NCBI GenBank assembly: GCA_000497125.2
Contig: CM035321.1
Span: 958,001-1,022,000, forward strand
From: Spironucleus salmonicida
Taxonomy: Eukaryota > Fornicata > Diplomonadida > Hexamitidae
Direction of reading: 5' to 3'
Length of the DNA stretch: 64,000 nt
Below are positions 10,962 to 21,000 of this stretch, in pieces. The notes beneath the pieces are model-generated. The model saw nothing but the letters and a program-made list of their open reading frames with translations. It had not been told where the DNA came from and made no database searches. The position numbers were made by a program, and so were the translations under genes. The number at the start of each line of letters is the position of its first letter. Position 1 is the first letter of the stretch.

Positions 10962-12432
10962 GGTATTTTGTGAGTTGCTAAGTTTACACTTGTTAATTTT
11001 TTGGTAAATTAATGGGACCCATAACTTAGTTACTATAAATTTCCTCTATATTTATAATTATTATATCTATCAATTGAATTTATGATTGCCAGAGCGTAAT
11101 TTAACTTGTGTGTATTTATTTTTAAGTCTAATACTCTGTTTAATTGTAATCATAAAGCAAGACATAAAATTGCTATTAATTAGATTATTATATGATATTA
11201 TTATATTTTTCTTTGTTCTTTTATGTTGTAGATATCCATCAAATTCGATCAATATGACTACTAAAATAAAATAATCTTAATATTCATCGCATAAGGCTCT
11301 ATAGTATACTTGTATCTTTTTTTCATGTTTATTCAATTCAAGGCCTGTTATTTTGATATGAACTTACTAACCTGCTAAATGAATTATAAGCTGAAGTCTC
11401 TAATTAAAATTCATACATTATTCTATTGATTTTCATTAATGAATATTCTAAATTATGGTTTAGGCACGATAAATTTGATAGAAAGTTTAGAAATCAACTT
11501 TTATTATTTATATATAATTAATATTAGACTATTTATTTAATACATATACTTTGTCTAGATCTGTCGTATAGTTATTTGATGGATGTATATTTATATAGTA
11601 TTGTAACACCATTTTTAATTATCGTATTTACGGTTTACATTTTTTTTAATATAAATCAAAGAATGTCACAAATTATATAGATATACTTATTACAAGCAAA
11701 CAAAAATAGAAATGCATAAAGAGATATTAATTAATATGTATCAATTAACATATATATTTACTCCTGTATATTTAAAAATGTTCCATGTTCTTCCTTAAAT
11801 TAGAGAATCATTAATAAGTGAATGTGCATATTTTAATCAAGTAGAATATTCTGAATCTGCTGATATTGATTCTATCTTTATACTAGATTTTGCATTACTT
11901 GATCTGTGATGCGCGTAGTGATTATTTGTATAGATTCCTCTATTTAAAATATCTTAAATTATACAGTAATATTTATTTATATGTAACTATCTTTATAATC
12001 TTACCATAATGCGAAGCATGATTAATATTTAGTATTAAGTAGTTGTATGGTCAACTTTTTCTATTTTACACAATTCAAAATAAAATATAACTAGTTGTAA
12101 CAAGTAAAAAATTATTTAAGTAAATTAAATTTAGAAACTTAAAATCTAAAAATAACAAAATAAAATAAATATTTTATGGTTCATGGAGTAAAATAAATAA
12201 AATTAACAACATATTATTTTTATCATAAAAGACAATAACTAATTATATTAATGTAGTATTTCTATACTATTGTGGTTTAGATTAGCTTCAATTAAAAATT
12301 ACTCCTTGATTTACAAGTATTATCTCCAGTTTTTAGTTTTTAATATCTATATTATTATTTAATTTAACAAATAATATAAATCATCGATTTTTTAATATAT
12401 ATATAATAATATATAATAATATATTTCACATA
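10962..12432. other. AT-rich intergenic region, 1.47 kb
   Basis: This stretch is strongly AT-rich with short A/T runs. No homologous gene was seen on either strand. The only frames above 60 codons are low-complexity hydrophobic or AT-driven; one is listed separately with low confidence. The last 60 bp before the next start codon are almost pure TATATAATA-type sequence. Confidence 0.6.
11712..11909 (+). CDS. Small ORF, 65 residues, doubtful
   Basis: The frame runs from ATG 11712 to TGA 11907-11909 with one TAA. The product has mixed composition and an acidic C-terminus (VEYSESADIDSIFILDFALL). No similarity was recognised. With only TGA as stop, frames of this length occur by chance in such AT-rich DNA. 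Confidence 0.2.
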
Positions 12433-14016
12433 ATGGAGGAAACCCTTACTACAGAGCTTATAACGCATTAGATTGATTCATTAACTTAATAACTAGAAAT
12501 TGTTGAAAATACAGCGAAAGAATTATAGTCATAGAATTTAATATTGAATAATCAATTAGTAAAATTAAAAGACGATAATCTGTAATTAAAAACTGAACTG
12601 GATTTTGCTAGAGAAATGCTACAGGCTGTAGACTCATCTGAAAATATTAAAAACTTTATTAAAAAGACAGATAATACTTTCAGTGATCTGTAAACTGAGT
12701 GCAAGCTACTGAAAGGGCATATGATGGAATAAATGAAAATTAATGAACTTTAAAGTTAAAAAATTAAATAATTTAATAAAGATAGACTTAGCCCATAAAT
12801 AAAGAAAAATGTTAGCGAGCTTACTTTAAAGATTAGTAAAGAAGTTTAAACAATAGAGTAATAGTTATAACAACAATAGTAATATACTATTAAAACTCCT
12901 ATTCCACCATTAAAAGGTTAATAAATTCAGAGAGATTCATAGTATCACACAGATTTAGATAAGTTTTTCGACTCTCAGGGTGATAAGTAGGTGAGGAAAG
13001 AAAACATACTAAGATTGTCATCATCTAATTTGTTAGCTGAAGAATAGCCATATACGAATAACCTAAAATCTTTAATTTCTAAATAGTAATTAGAACTTAA
13101 AGTTAATAAAATTTGGAACAAGACACGTCCTGAGTCTCCTCCTCAACCATCACCATTTAAACGTTCTGCTAGTTAGCTAGTGCTTTCTCCAAGTTAGTAG
13201 TAATAGAAGAAACAAGATGATAGTTAAAGCTTTTTATCAAAAATTGGTGATCCAAATCCAATTATCTGGTTAAAGCAGTAATTAGCTACATAAAATCTAG
13301 AAATTTCGCAGCTAAAAAGGGATAATGATAGCCTCTAAAAAGAGTTAGAATTGTAAAATAACAACAATTCAAGAATAGTATCTCAATTAGAAATTGAACT
13401 GGGAAAGCTACGATAATTTTAAAATAACTAGGACAAGTATTAAGCAATTAAGCTAGAACTAACCAATAAAGAAGAATTAGTTAACAGTATGCACAAGTAA
13501 ATCTTGAATTTTTAAGACAAAATAGCAGCATAATAATCAACTATTGAATAACTGAGATATGAAAAATTGAACTAGCCTATTCCAAAAACGATACCCATCA
13601 GTAATCAGCCCTAACTAAAAGAGTCTGATTTAACCTTAAATTAGAACAAGCTATTTTTATCGTCACACATGTTTCTAGTATCTCTCACGCAAATTTAAAC
13701 GGTACAGGACATCCCATCCAAGTTATTCGCGTTTGCAGATAGCCACAATCTGTTCCAAAACGACTTTCAGAGAAACCACTTCTTCAAGCAAGTCATGAGC
13801 AACAAGTGCGACTCGCCCCTCGACTACGAGCTAAAGTACAAAATCCTCGACAGAGCAGCGGCCGACACCTCCGTAACAGAGCTGTACGACCACTTCCTAA
13901 AAATGAAGGAGCTGCTCCTGGTATTCGTTGACTACTGCAAGGCCCAATGGGGAAACCGCAAGGAAGCCGTGGAGGGAAAAATTTCATGCCTTCTGAGATT
14001 TTTGGAGCTGAACTGA
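12433..14016 (+). CDS. Coiled-coil protein with KYxILDRA C-terminal motif
   Basis: The gene encodes 527 residues with a very high Gln content; dozens of TAA/TAG codons are read as Gln before the TGA at 14014-14016. Residues 1-130 and about 270-390 are coiled coil; a Pro/Ser-rich linker lies between. The C-terminal part (from about residue 420) is a compact segment ending in a domain with ELKYKILDRAAAD, matching the tails of the upstream and downstream genes. The DNA changes abruptly from AT-rich to GC-rich at about 13,690, inside the gene, and with it Gln codon use moves from TAA/TAG to CAA/CAG. Same strand and order as the two related genes. Confidence 0.85.
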
Positions 14017-14055
14017 TAAACTAATTATTATACTTATATATTAACATAATAAAAA

Positions 14056-14823
14056 ATGTAGTAGTAGAAAATTTTTTCGCTCCTGAAGGAAGTTTCGGTG
14101 CAGGGACAAAAAATCGTAGCACAGAAGGCTGCGCTACAGAATTAAGCGGCCGAGCTGGAAACTACGAAATCGCAGTTCAAATCAGTCACTTTTCAGCTCA
14201 AAAAAAGCCAAATCCTGGCCGCCAGAAGCGCAAAAACGCTCAGAAACCAGCAAACCGCCACCCCAGAATCATGCTCTCTCGAGAGCCTCGAACGGAAGCT
14301 CGACGAGTCCGCAGAGCTCCTCCGCAGCCTCACTGACGATCAAGTTTAAGCTAAAAACTTGAAGTGTCAAAAATTAGAAGTGGAAAATCAAAATCAAAGT
14401 GAAATTCAAAATTTGAAGATTCAAATTTCAGAATTTTAAAGGCTTAATTTCGATTTGACGCAGGCAGCAGCGCGTGAAGATCGCGATTTTAACGCCCTAC
14501 GGCATCGCTGTGAGCGCGCGGAGGCGGAAAACTGCGAAATTTGATCCCAGCGCGAAATGCTGCGAAGTGAACTTTAAAAAAATGATTAGCATATCTTACT
14601 GATATAAGCAAAATTGCAAGATTAACATGCAGAACCCCAGAAATCGCCTGAACAGGCCACCCCGTAAAACCTGCGGCTAAAATACGACATCCTAGACCGC
14701 GCGGCGGCGCAGCGCCCCCTACCAGGCGATCTGGAGCTGATCCAGGACTTCGAGGCGCAATATGCAGCTCCTCCGCACCATTATAACGCTAATTTCCGAG
14801 TGAATTAAGACCTCACCTCATGA
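14056..14823 (+). pseudogene. Third KYxILDRA coiled-coil gene, interrupted by in-frame TGA
   Basis: A frame starts at ATG 14056 (followed by three TAG codons, Gln) and is open to a TGA at 14542-14544 (162 residues). The same frame then continues without break to a second TGA at 14821-14823 and includes LRLKYDILDRAAAQ, the family tail. The full frame would have 255 codons. The coding-like composition is unchanged across the TGA, so the two halves belong together. The TGA may be a real nonsense mutation, a base error, or readthrough. The 3' end overlaps the convergent Rpt6 gene by 11 bp. Confidence 0.7.
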
Positions 14824-15985
14824 CCCACTCCTTCTGGATGCCGCCCTTCACCCACTCCTTCTTCATCACCTTGCTCACCGCGACCTCGAAGTCCGTCTGC
14901 ACAACGCAGCCTCGCTTCTCCCTCAGCGCGCAGATGCCAGCCTCGTTGCAGACCGCCCTGCAGTCGCTCCCGCTCGCGCCCTCCATTTTCCTTGCGATTT
15001 CCAGCAGGTCAACGCTCCGCTGCACGTTCATCGCGCGCGAATGAATCCGCAAAATCGACGCCCGGGACTCGGCGGTCGGATTCGGAAGCTCAATTTTGCG
15101 GTCGATTCGGCCGGGCCTCAGCAGCGCTTCGTCCAGCATGTCTATCCGGTTCGTCGCCATTATGAGCTTGATCTGCGTGGAGGGCTCAAAGCCATCCAGT
15201 TATGCTAGTAGTTCCAGCATCGTGCGCTGGACTTCTTGCTCGGCTCCCTTCGCGTCATCTGTGCGCTTTCCACCCACTGAGTCAGCTTCGTCAATGAAGA
15301 TTATGGATGGTTGGTGCTGCTTCGCCATCTAAAACAGCTCCCGTACCATCCTGGCGCCTTCACCGATGTACTTTTGAATCAGTTCAGAGCCCGAAATGCG
15401 GATGAAAGTACAGTTGCAGTGGTGCGCAACCGCCTTTGCCAGTAACGTTTTCCCGGTACCCGGTGGGCCGCAGAGGCACACACCGCTACCGGGCTCAACA
15501 CCGAGCGATTTGAAGATTTCGGGGCACTTAAGTGGTAGCTCGATGATGTCACGGAGCTCCTTAATCTGCTTGTCCAGGCCGCCGATCTCGCCGTATGTGC
15601 AGTCCGGCACTGACTCGATTTTCATCAAATTGACAACAGGATCCACTGATTGTGGCAAAATTAACGTTATCTCCTTCGTGGACTGCTTGAGCGCGACGCG
15701 TGTGCGTGGTAGCAGTTGCAACGTGTTCACTTTTGACGAAATGGCTACCACCATACGATCATCGGGAGGCTGCTTTACAAGGCATCTGGTATTGGATTGC
15801 AGTTTTATCACTTCCGCGAGCTCCATCGGTGACTCCTGGATCGCGTGGATCTCTTCTTGCAGTCTGCGGATTTTTGCATTGTAATCGTCGCACAGGGAGG
15901 ATAAAGAGCTGAAAGTTTGTGTTTTCTGCGCAATCAGAGACGTCAGGGAGCTGATTCTGTTGTCGTAGTAGGATTAGAGGTCCAT
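14813..15985 (-). CDS. RPT6: 26S proteasome regulatory ATPase subunit 8 (Rpt6/PSMC5)
   Basis: The gene encodes 390 residues (human Rpt6 has about 406). It has an N-terminal coiled coil (residues 1-55), an OB-like segment with [20 protein letters not shown], then the AAA module: [20 protein letters not shown], Walker A GPPGTGKT (about 173-180), [20 protein letters not shown], Walker [32 protein letters not shown] and the small AAA subdomain with [20 protein letters not shown]. These match the Rpt6 pattern more closely than other Rpt subunits. Rpt6 is part of the heterohexameric ATPase ring that unfolds ubiquitylated substrates. TAG and TAA codons read as Gln in the ELFQMAK and LLAQLDGF motifs. 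The usual C-terminal HbYX-type tail is absent; it ends EWVMR. Confidence 0.97.
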
Positions 15986-16237
15986 AGAGGATATTAGTGG
16001 AAAGGGTAAAAATAAATAGTGATAATTAATGTAAATTAATTGTCAAATGAAGATTAAAAATTGGTAAAATTGTTTGGAGAATTAGTGGTATCAGTGCGAA
16101 AGGTAATAATTTATCGTATACTATTCACTCAATATTACTGTTTGCACGAATTTAAAATTGATAGCAGTCTTAAATTCGTTATGTATGCGTATTATTGTAT
16201 TAAAATTACTATTTTCATTACAGAAACTTAGGGATAC

Positions 16238-16474
16238 TCATTCTTCGCTTTAATCCTAATCTTTTGTTAAAAAATTGTCAAAAATTGCCATATAATCAGT
16301 GTCATCTGGATCACTAAGACTTAATGATCTATTTGATAAAGAAGTAGTCAATAATGAGTTTGATAACTAAATGGTAAGTGTTTTATAAATTGGTGGTCTG
16401 GCATTATATCTTGATCGAACCGAAACTAATGAACAGGCCTTGACCTTCACCTAAGCACGATTAATCTTTTTCAT
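16238..16474 (-). CDS. Small basic/Ser-rich protein, 78 residues, unknown
   Basis: The frame runs from ATG 16472-16474 to TGA, with several TAA/TAG as Gln. The N-terminus is basic (MKKINRAQVKVKACSLVSVR), the middle is Ser/Leu-rich and the C-terminus acidic (SLSDPDDTDYMAIFDNF). Upstream on the same strand lies a TATAATATATAAG element about 18 bp before the start. No family was recognised. Composition looks coding, but the length is close to what chance allows. Confidence 0.5.
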
Positions 16475-16645
16475 TTTGTTATCCTATACTTATATATTAT
16501 AACACTATTTATATGATTATATACTTAATTATTTTTAAATATTTTTATTAGTAATAAAATCATGAACACTGGGTTTTAAATAAACCACAATATAGATAAG
16601 ATCTCTTTTTGGTTATAAAATATAATATTTATATAAAAATAAAAT

Positions 16646-17071
16646 TCATGTAAAATTTACGACAATCCTACCATTAACACTAGCTCCAAATGATATATTA
16701 TCAACTTTATAGTATGAACAAATTTTCTGCAAAATAATTTTAAATTCACCTCGATTCTATCCAATGCTTAAATAAAATAACAAAAATGGGCGCAAATTTT
16801 CATGTATATCAGCTGCTTCTTAAACAGTGAGCAAGTAATGTTCTGGAATCTTAAATTATTAAAATAAATTTACAGAGTAGTAATTTTGCTTGATTGATGA
16901 TAATTTATAAGTTAACAGAATTAGTTCTTTGATATTCTTTTGAAGGAGTGCATCAATAAATTTAACTATCAAGCTTGATATCTTTTAATTTTTTGCTGCA
17001 TTTACTTCAAATTGTTATTAATGCATATTTAAACGCTAAACAATATAAACTGGGAAAATAAAATTAGACAT
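16646..17071 (-). CDS. Protein of unknown function, 141 residues
   Basis: The frame starts MSNFIFPVYIVQRLN and ends at TGA with ten or so TAA/TAG as Gln. It is helical with a mixed charge pattern and an aromatic/hydrophobic C-terminal half (PEHYLLTVQEAADIHENLRP). No membrane segment and no known motif were seen. It lies between Rpt6 and phosphoglycerate mutase on the same strand, each with its own AT-rich upstream region, so separate transcripts are likely. Confidence 0.55.
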
Positions 17072-17145
17072 CTTTGCATCTATTAAATAATTTGACATTT
17101 AATAAAAATAAATAATATGAAATATATTATATGAAATAATACTGA

Positions 17146-18759
17146 TCATTTCTTACTAATGATAGTCTTATCATATTCAGAAGGGGAATCAATTCCTAAG
17201 AAATCAAGCATTGTGGAAGCAATACTAGATATTCCTAACCCCTCAGTAAGCTTGAGATCATAATCCTAGTACTTTTCATACGTGGGATCATAAATAATAA
17301 AAGGAACAGCATTAAGACTATGGGAAGTTTTAACTTTCTAAACACCCTGTTCAAGCTTGATATTTCCAGATTTATCTACTTCAAACATATCATCAGCATT
17401 GCCGTGATCAGCAGAGATTAGCATTACACCGTCAACTTCTTTGATAGCCTCCATAAGTCTGCCTAAACAGATATCAAGGGTTTCAATAGAAACACGAACT
17501 GCTTCAAATACACCAGTATGACCAACCATATCACCGTTAGGGTAATTTAGTCTAATATGTTAATATTTCTTGGTTTTGATCGCATCAACAACATAGTCAG
17601 TAATCTCACCACATTTCATCCATGGCTTAAGGTCATAGGAAATAACGTCAGATTGAATTTCTACGTATTTTTCAAGCTTATCATTAATGTATCCAGAACG
17701 ATTACCATTAAAGAAATATGTAACATGACCGAACTTTTAAGTTTCGGAGATAGCTAAAGTAGTTACGCCAGCTTTAGCGATATATTCACCTATAACTTTA
17801 TCAATCTGAGGAGGAGAAACTAAATAATTTTTGGGGATAGCTAAATCACCATCATACTGCATAATACCAGCATAAAAGAGATTCTTAGGGCGTCTTCTTT
17901 CAAAATGATTAAAAGTCTCATCTTCAAAGGCCTGAGAAATTTCAATGGCTCTATCACCTCTGAAATTAAAGAGAACAACTGCATCATTGTCGTTGATTTT
18001 ACCAACGGGGACACCATTTTCAGCAATAACAAAGCTAGGTAAATCCTAATCCTTCTTACCAGTTTCTGAGCGAAGTGTTTCATAAGCTTCTTATAAACTA
18101 GAGAATTATCTACCTTCACCATGTACATGGGTATTCCACCCACGTTCAACCATAGGCCATTCTGCTTGATATCTATCCATAGTGATAAACATTCTACCAC
18201 CACCAGATGCAGGTTTAATATCGCATCCAGTTGAGGAACGAATTTCAGTTAAGAATTGTTCAAAAGGTACAATAAATTCCATTCCAGAAGTTTCGCCAAC
18301 ATCTCTTCCATCAAACATTAAATGAAGTCTGATCTTCTTGACAGTCTTAGAAGCTTCGGTAATTAATGCTTTTAAGTGGTCAAGATGAGAATGGACATTA
18401 CCGTCAGAGAATAAACCAATTAAGTGTAAAGTATCACGGCTAATAGATTACTTCCAAGCATCACCTTCATAAATAGAACGTGATTCTAGTGCATTAGTAA
18501 TAAGCATAGAACCTTAAGAAAATACTCTACCACAACCAATAGCATTATGACCGACTTCAGAGTTACCCATATCAGCATCGGAAGGTAAACCCACTGATAA
18601 ACCATGAGCTTTTAATGGAACATTAGGGCAGTTTTCATGCAACCAGTCAAGATTTGGCTTATAAGCAGCTGCTACAGCATCTGCAGATTTAACTTTACCA
18701 TAACCAACTCCATCTAAAATAACAAAAACCATTGGTCCTGAACGACGTTTGAGAGGCAT
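17146..18759 (-). CDS. 2,3-bisphosphoglycerate-independent phosphoglycerate mutase
   Basis: The gene encodes 537 residues, the usual length for iPGM. It has the N-terminal metal site [11 protein letters not shown], the catalytic phospho-serine motif [19 protein letters not shown] (Ser67), [10 protein letters not shown] in the transferase domain, and the C-terminal metal motif [12 protein letters not shown] with [11 protein letters not shown]. It interconverts 3- and 2-phosphoglycerate in glycolysis using two metal ions and no BPG cofactor. Several TAA/TAG codons are Gln, including the one after GRVFS. The reading shows no break. Upstream of the start are ATATATAGAATAATATATAA-type elements. 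Confidence 0.97.
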
Positions 18760-19011
18760 TAATAGACGGAAAGAACATTAAATTATATTACTGTTATTAT
18801 ATATTATTCTATATATAATTTTATAATTTTATAAACCACAAATCAGAAAACAAAAACTTACTAGAATTATAACTAATATAATATATAATATATAATATAT
18901 ACAATAAAAAAATTAATTATTATTAAGTGAGTTAATAATGATATATTTTATCAATTTTAGTTTTGTATATAAGTTATTATATTAAAATAAAAATACTATT
19001 CACTTCTATTA

Positions 19012-19209
19012 ATGTCAGACGATACCTATGAGCTAGCTCTGGAAAAACACCCTGAATTTTATAATAACATCATCTAATTAAATGAGAGTGTTGAGTCATA
19101 CAAATAGTAGTGTATAAAATAAGAACATAATACAAGAGAACTTTTATTTTTAGAGTAAAAACTAGAGATTAGAATTGAACTTTTAAATAGACTTGAAGAG
19201 TAAAAGTGA
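19012..19209 (+). CDS. Small helical protein, 65 residues (pair member 1)
   Basis: The frame starts MSDDTYELALEKHPEFYNNI and ends at TGA; TAA/TAG are Gln. It is a single predicted coiled-coil hairpin rich in Glu, Gln and Leu. It resembles the next small gene in layout: an acidic start, then (H/N)PE(F/L)Y(N/D)xI, then a charged helix. The resemblance makes it more likely to be real than its size alone suggests. Function unknown. Confidence 0.6.
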
Positions 19210-19303
19210 TTCTTTCTATATAACATTATAAAGAGTTAGTTTATTTAATTTTTATTATATACTTTTATATAATATAATACTCTTTCGTTTCAATTTATTA
19301 AAA

Positions 19304-19510
19304 ATGAATATTACTGTAGAAGAATTTAAAGAAAAGTATAACGAAAACCCTGAACTTTATGACAAAATAACTGACTTATACCAAGAGTATAAAGATATGG
19401 AAGATATTTAACATAAAATTGATGCAACACTGATTGAACTTACTTATTTGTAGTTAGAAGTAGATATTAAGAGCAGCTGTCTAGCAGAAGCTAATAAAAA
19501 ATAAGAGTGA
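19304..19510 (+). CDS. Small helical protein, 68 residues (pair member 2)
   Basis: The frame starts MNITVEEFKEKYNENPELYD and ends at TGA at 19508-19510, with a few TAA/TAG as Gln. It shares the NPELYDKI(T)DLYQE pattern with the preceding gene, 95 bp upstream on the same strand, which suggests a tandem duplication followed by divergence. A TATATAATATAATAC element lies about 25-40 bp upstream. Function unknown; coiled-coil partner or adaptor is only a guess. Confidence 0.6.
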
Positions 19511-19641
19511 ACGTTATAAATCCTTATTTTAATCTTATATTTTATTTTTTTATGTAACTATAGATAAATCCAAAATTGATCAAACTATAATTATTATCTG
19601 AATAATAAATATAATTTAACATTTCCAATTTTCAACAAAAA

Positions 19642-20343
19642 ATGGAACCTATCTTTAAATAAATACTAAACAATCAGTCACTGCTGGAACAACAGATCAA
19701 GTCGTTAGAGAACTAACTTCATACTATATCTGATGTTGCATTCTCAATATACGATTCGATGCTGGATACTTAAAAAGTTTCTCGAAATTTTGTAAACGAA
19801 TTTAAGGAAAAGTTTTCATAAAGTAACTATATCTAACATTTTTAAGAATTAGATAAATCAATTCAAGATATTAAATCAATTCATATGCATATATAACAAA
19901 AAATGATTCCTGAAGCAAACGAAATAGTAATCAGCAAGGCATATAAAAAGGAAATGGTATTGAGTTAGAGCGAAGATATTATTTAATAACCAATTTAAAA
20001 GCCTAGAAATAAATATAAATAAGTTATACTATCAGTCCCTGAAGATGTAATCGAAACTGCTGGTTGTGAATCAATTGCCCCAGCAGTCGCACTTGATTCT
20101 GATGAAGAAGATATACCTGATGAAGATCCATTCAACTAAATAGAAAATGCAGCCGAAACATTACTGGTGAGAGTAAAAGAAGGGATTAAAGAACTAGATG
20201 AAGCAAAGCGACCCGAATTTTAAAACAAAGTTCTGAAATTCGTTACATAAATTTCTGAATAAGTCGGAAAAGGTGAGTGTGATTTTGAAAGAAAACGTGG
20301 AGTTTGGTAAACATTAGAAAGAATAACAGAAATTGTTAAATGA
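19642..20343 (+). CDS. Acidic helical protein of unknown function, 233 residues
   Basis: The frame runs from ATG 19642 to TGA 20341-20343 with many TAA/TAG read as Gln. Residues 1-120 are helical with coiled-coil character; residues about 155-180 form an acidic stretch (VALDSDEEDIPDEDPFNQIE); a second helical part follows. No enzyme motif or membrane segment was seen. It may be related to cytoskeletal or adaptor proteins, but no family was recognised. Confidence 0.7.
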
Positions 20344-21000
20344 AATAATTAAAATATCTATGTATTATTAATAATTTTTATTGAAAACACCTTTACTTTA
20401 TTTAATTTTTTAATAAAATACGCAGTTATAAAATTAAAGAAGCTAAATAATTAACTATTAAATAGAATTTTCTAATGATATATATTTTATATAAAACTCT
20501 CAAAATTTATTCATTATTACCAATTTTGCATTAATAATAAATACTTTTATGATTAAATAAACAAAATATCTTAAACATACGTATAGGTATTGATATTAAT
20601 ACTACTATATATAATTCAATATAAGCATACCTGGATTGCTTAAATATTAATTCTTATTTCTGATGCATTAAACTAAATGAAGTACAATAAATTTAAAAAA
20701 GAATCGATGTATATGTTATATATAAAATTGATAATATTCAATAATTATTAGTACTCTTAAATCACATTAAATATTTCCCTTATTTTAATTAAATATGTAC
20801 AAATCCACACTCTTGCAATTTATCATTAATAACGAAAAAACTTAAATATTATAAAGATATTCTTAGTTGATATATAGGAAGAATTAACTGGAAATTTAAA
20901 ATAATTTAATCATAAATAGTCTATAATAGTTTTACATTTAAAGTAATATATAGTACTTCTGTTAATATAAATAGTAAATTCAATTTTATGAAATTTAAAA
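20344..21000. other. AT-rich intergenic region
   Basis: About 650 bp of very AT-rich DNA with no recognisable gene, RNA or repeat on either strand. Confidence 0.6.

Noticed and set aside
14542-14544. Selenocysteine at the TGA of the third coiled-coil gene
   Set aside because: A coiled-coil rod is an unlikely selenoprotein, and no SECIS-like hairpin can be judged by eye in the short, gene-overlapped 3' end.
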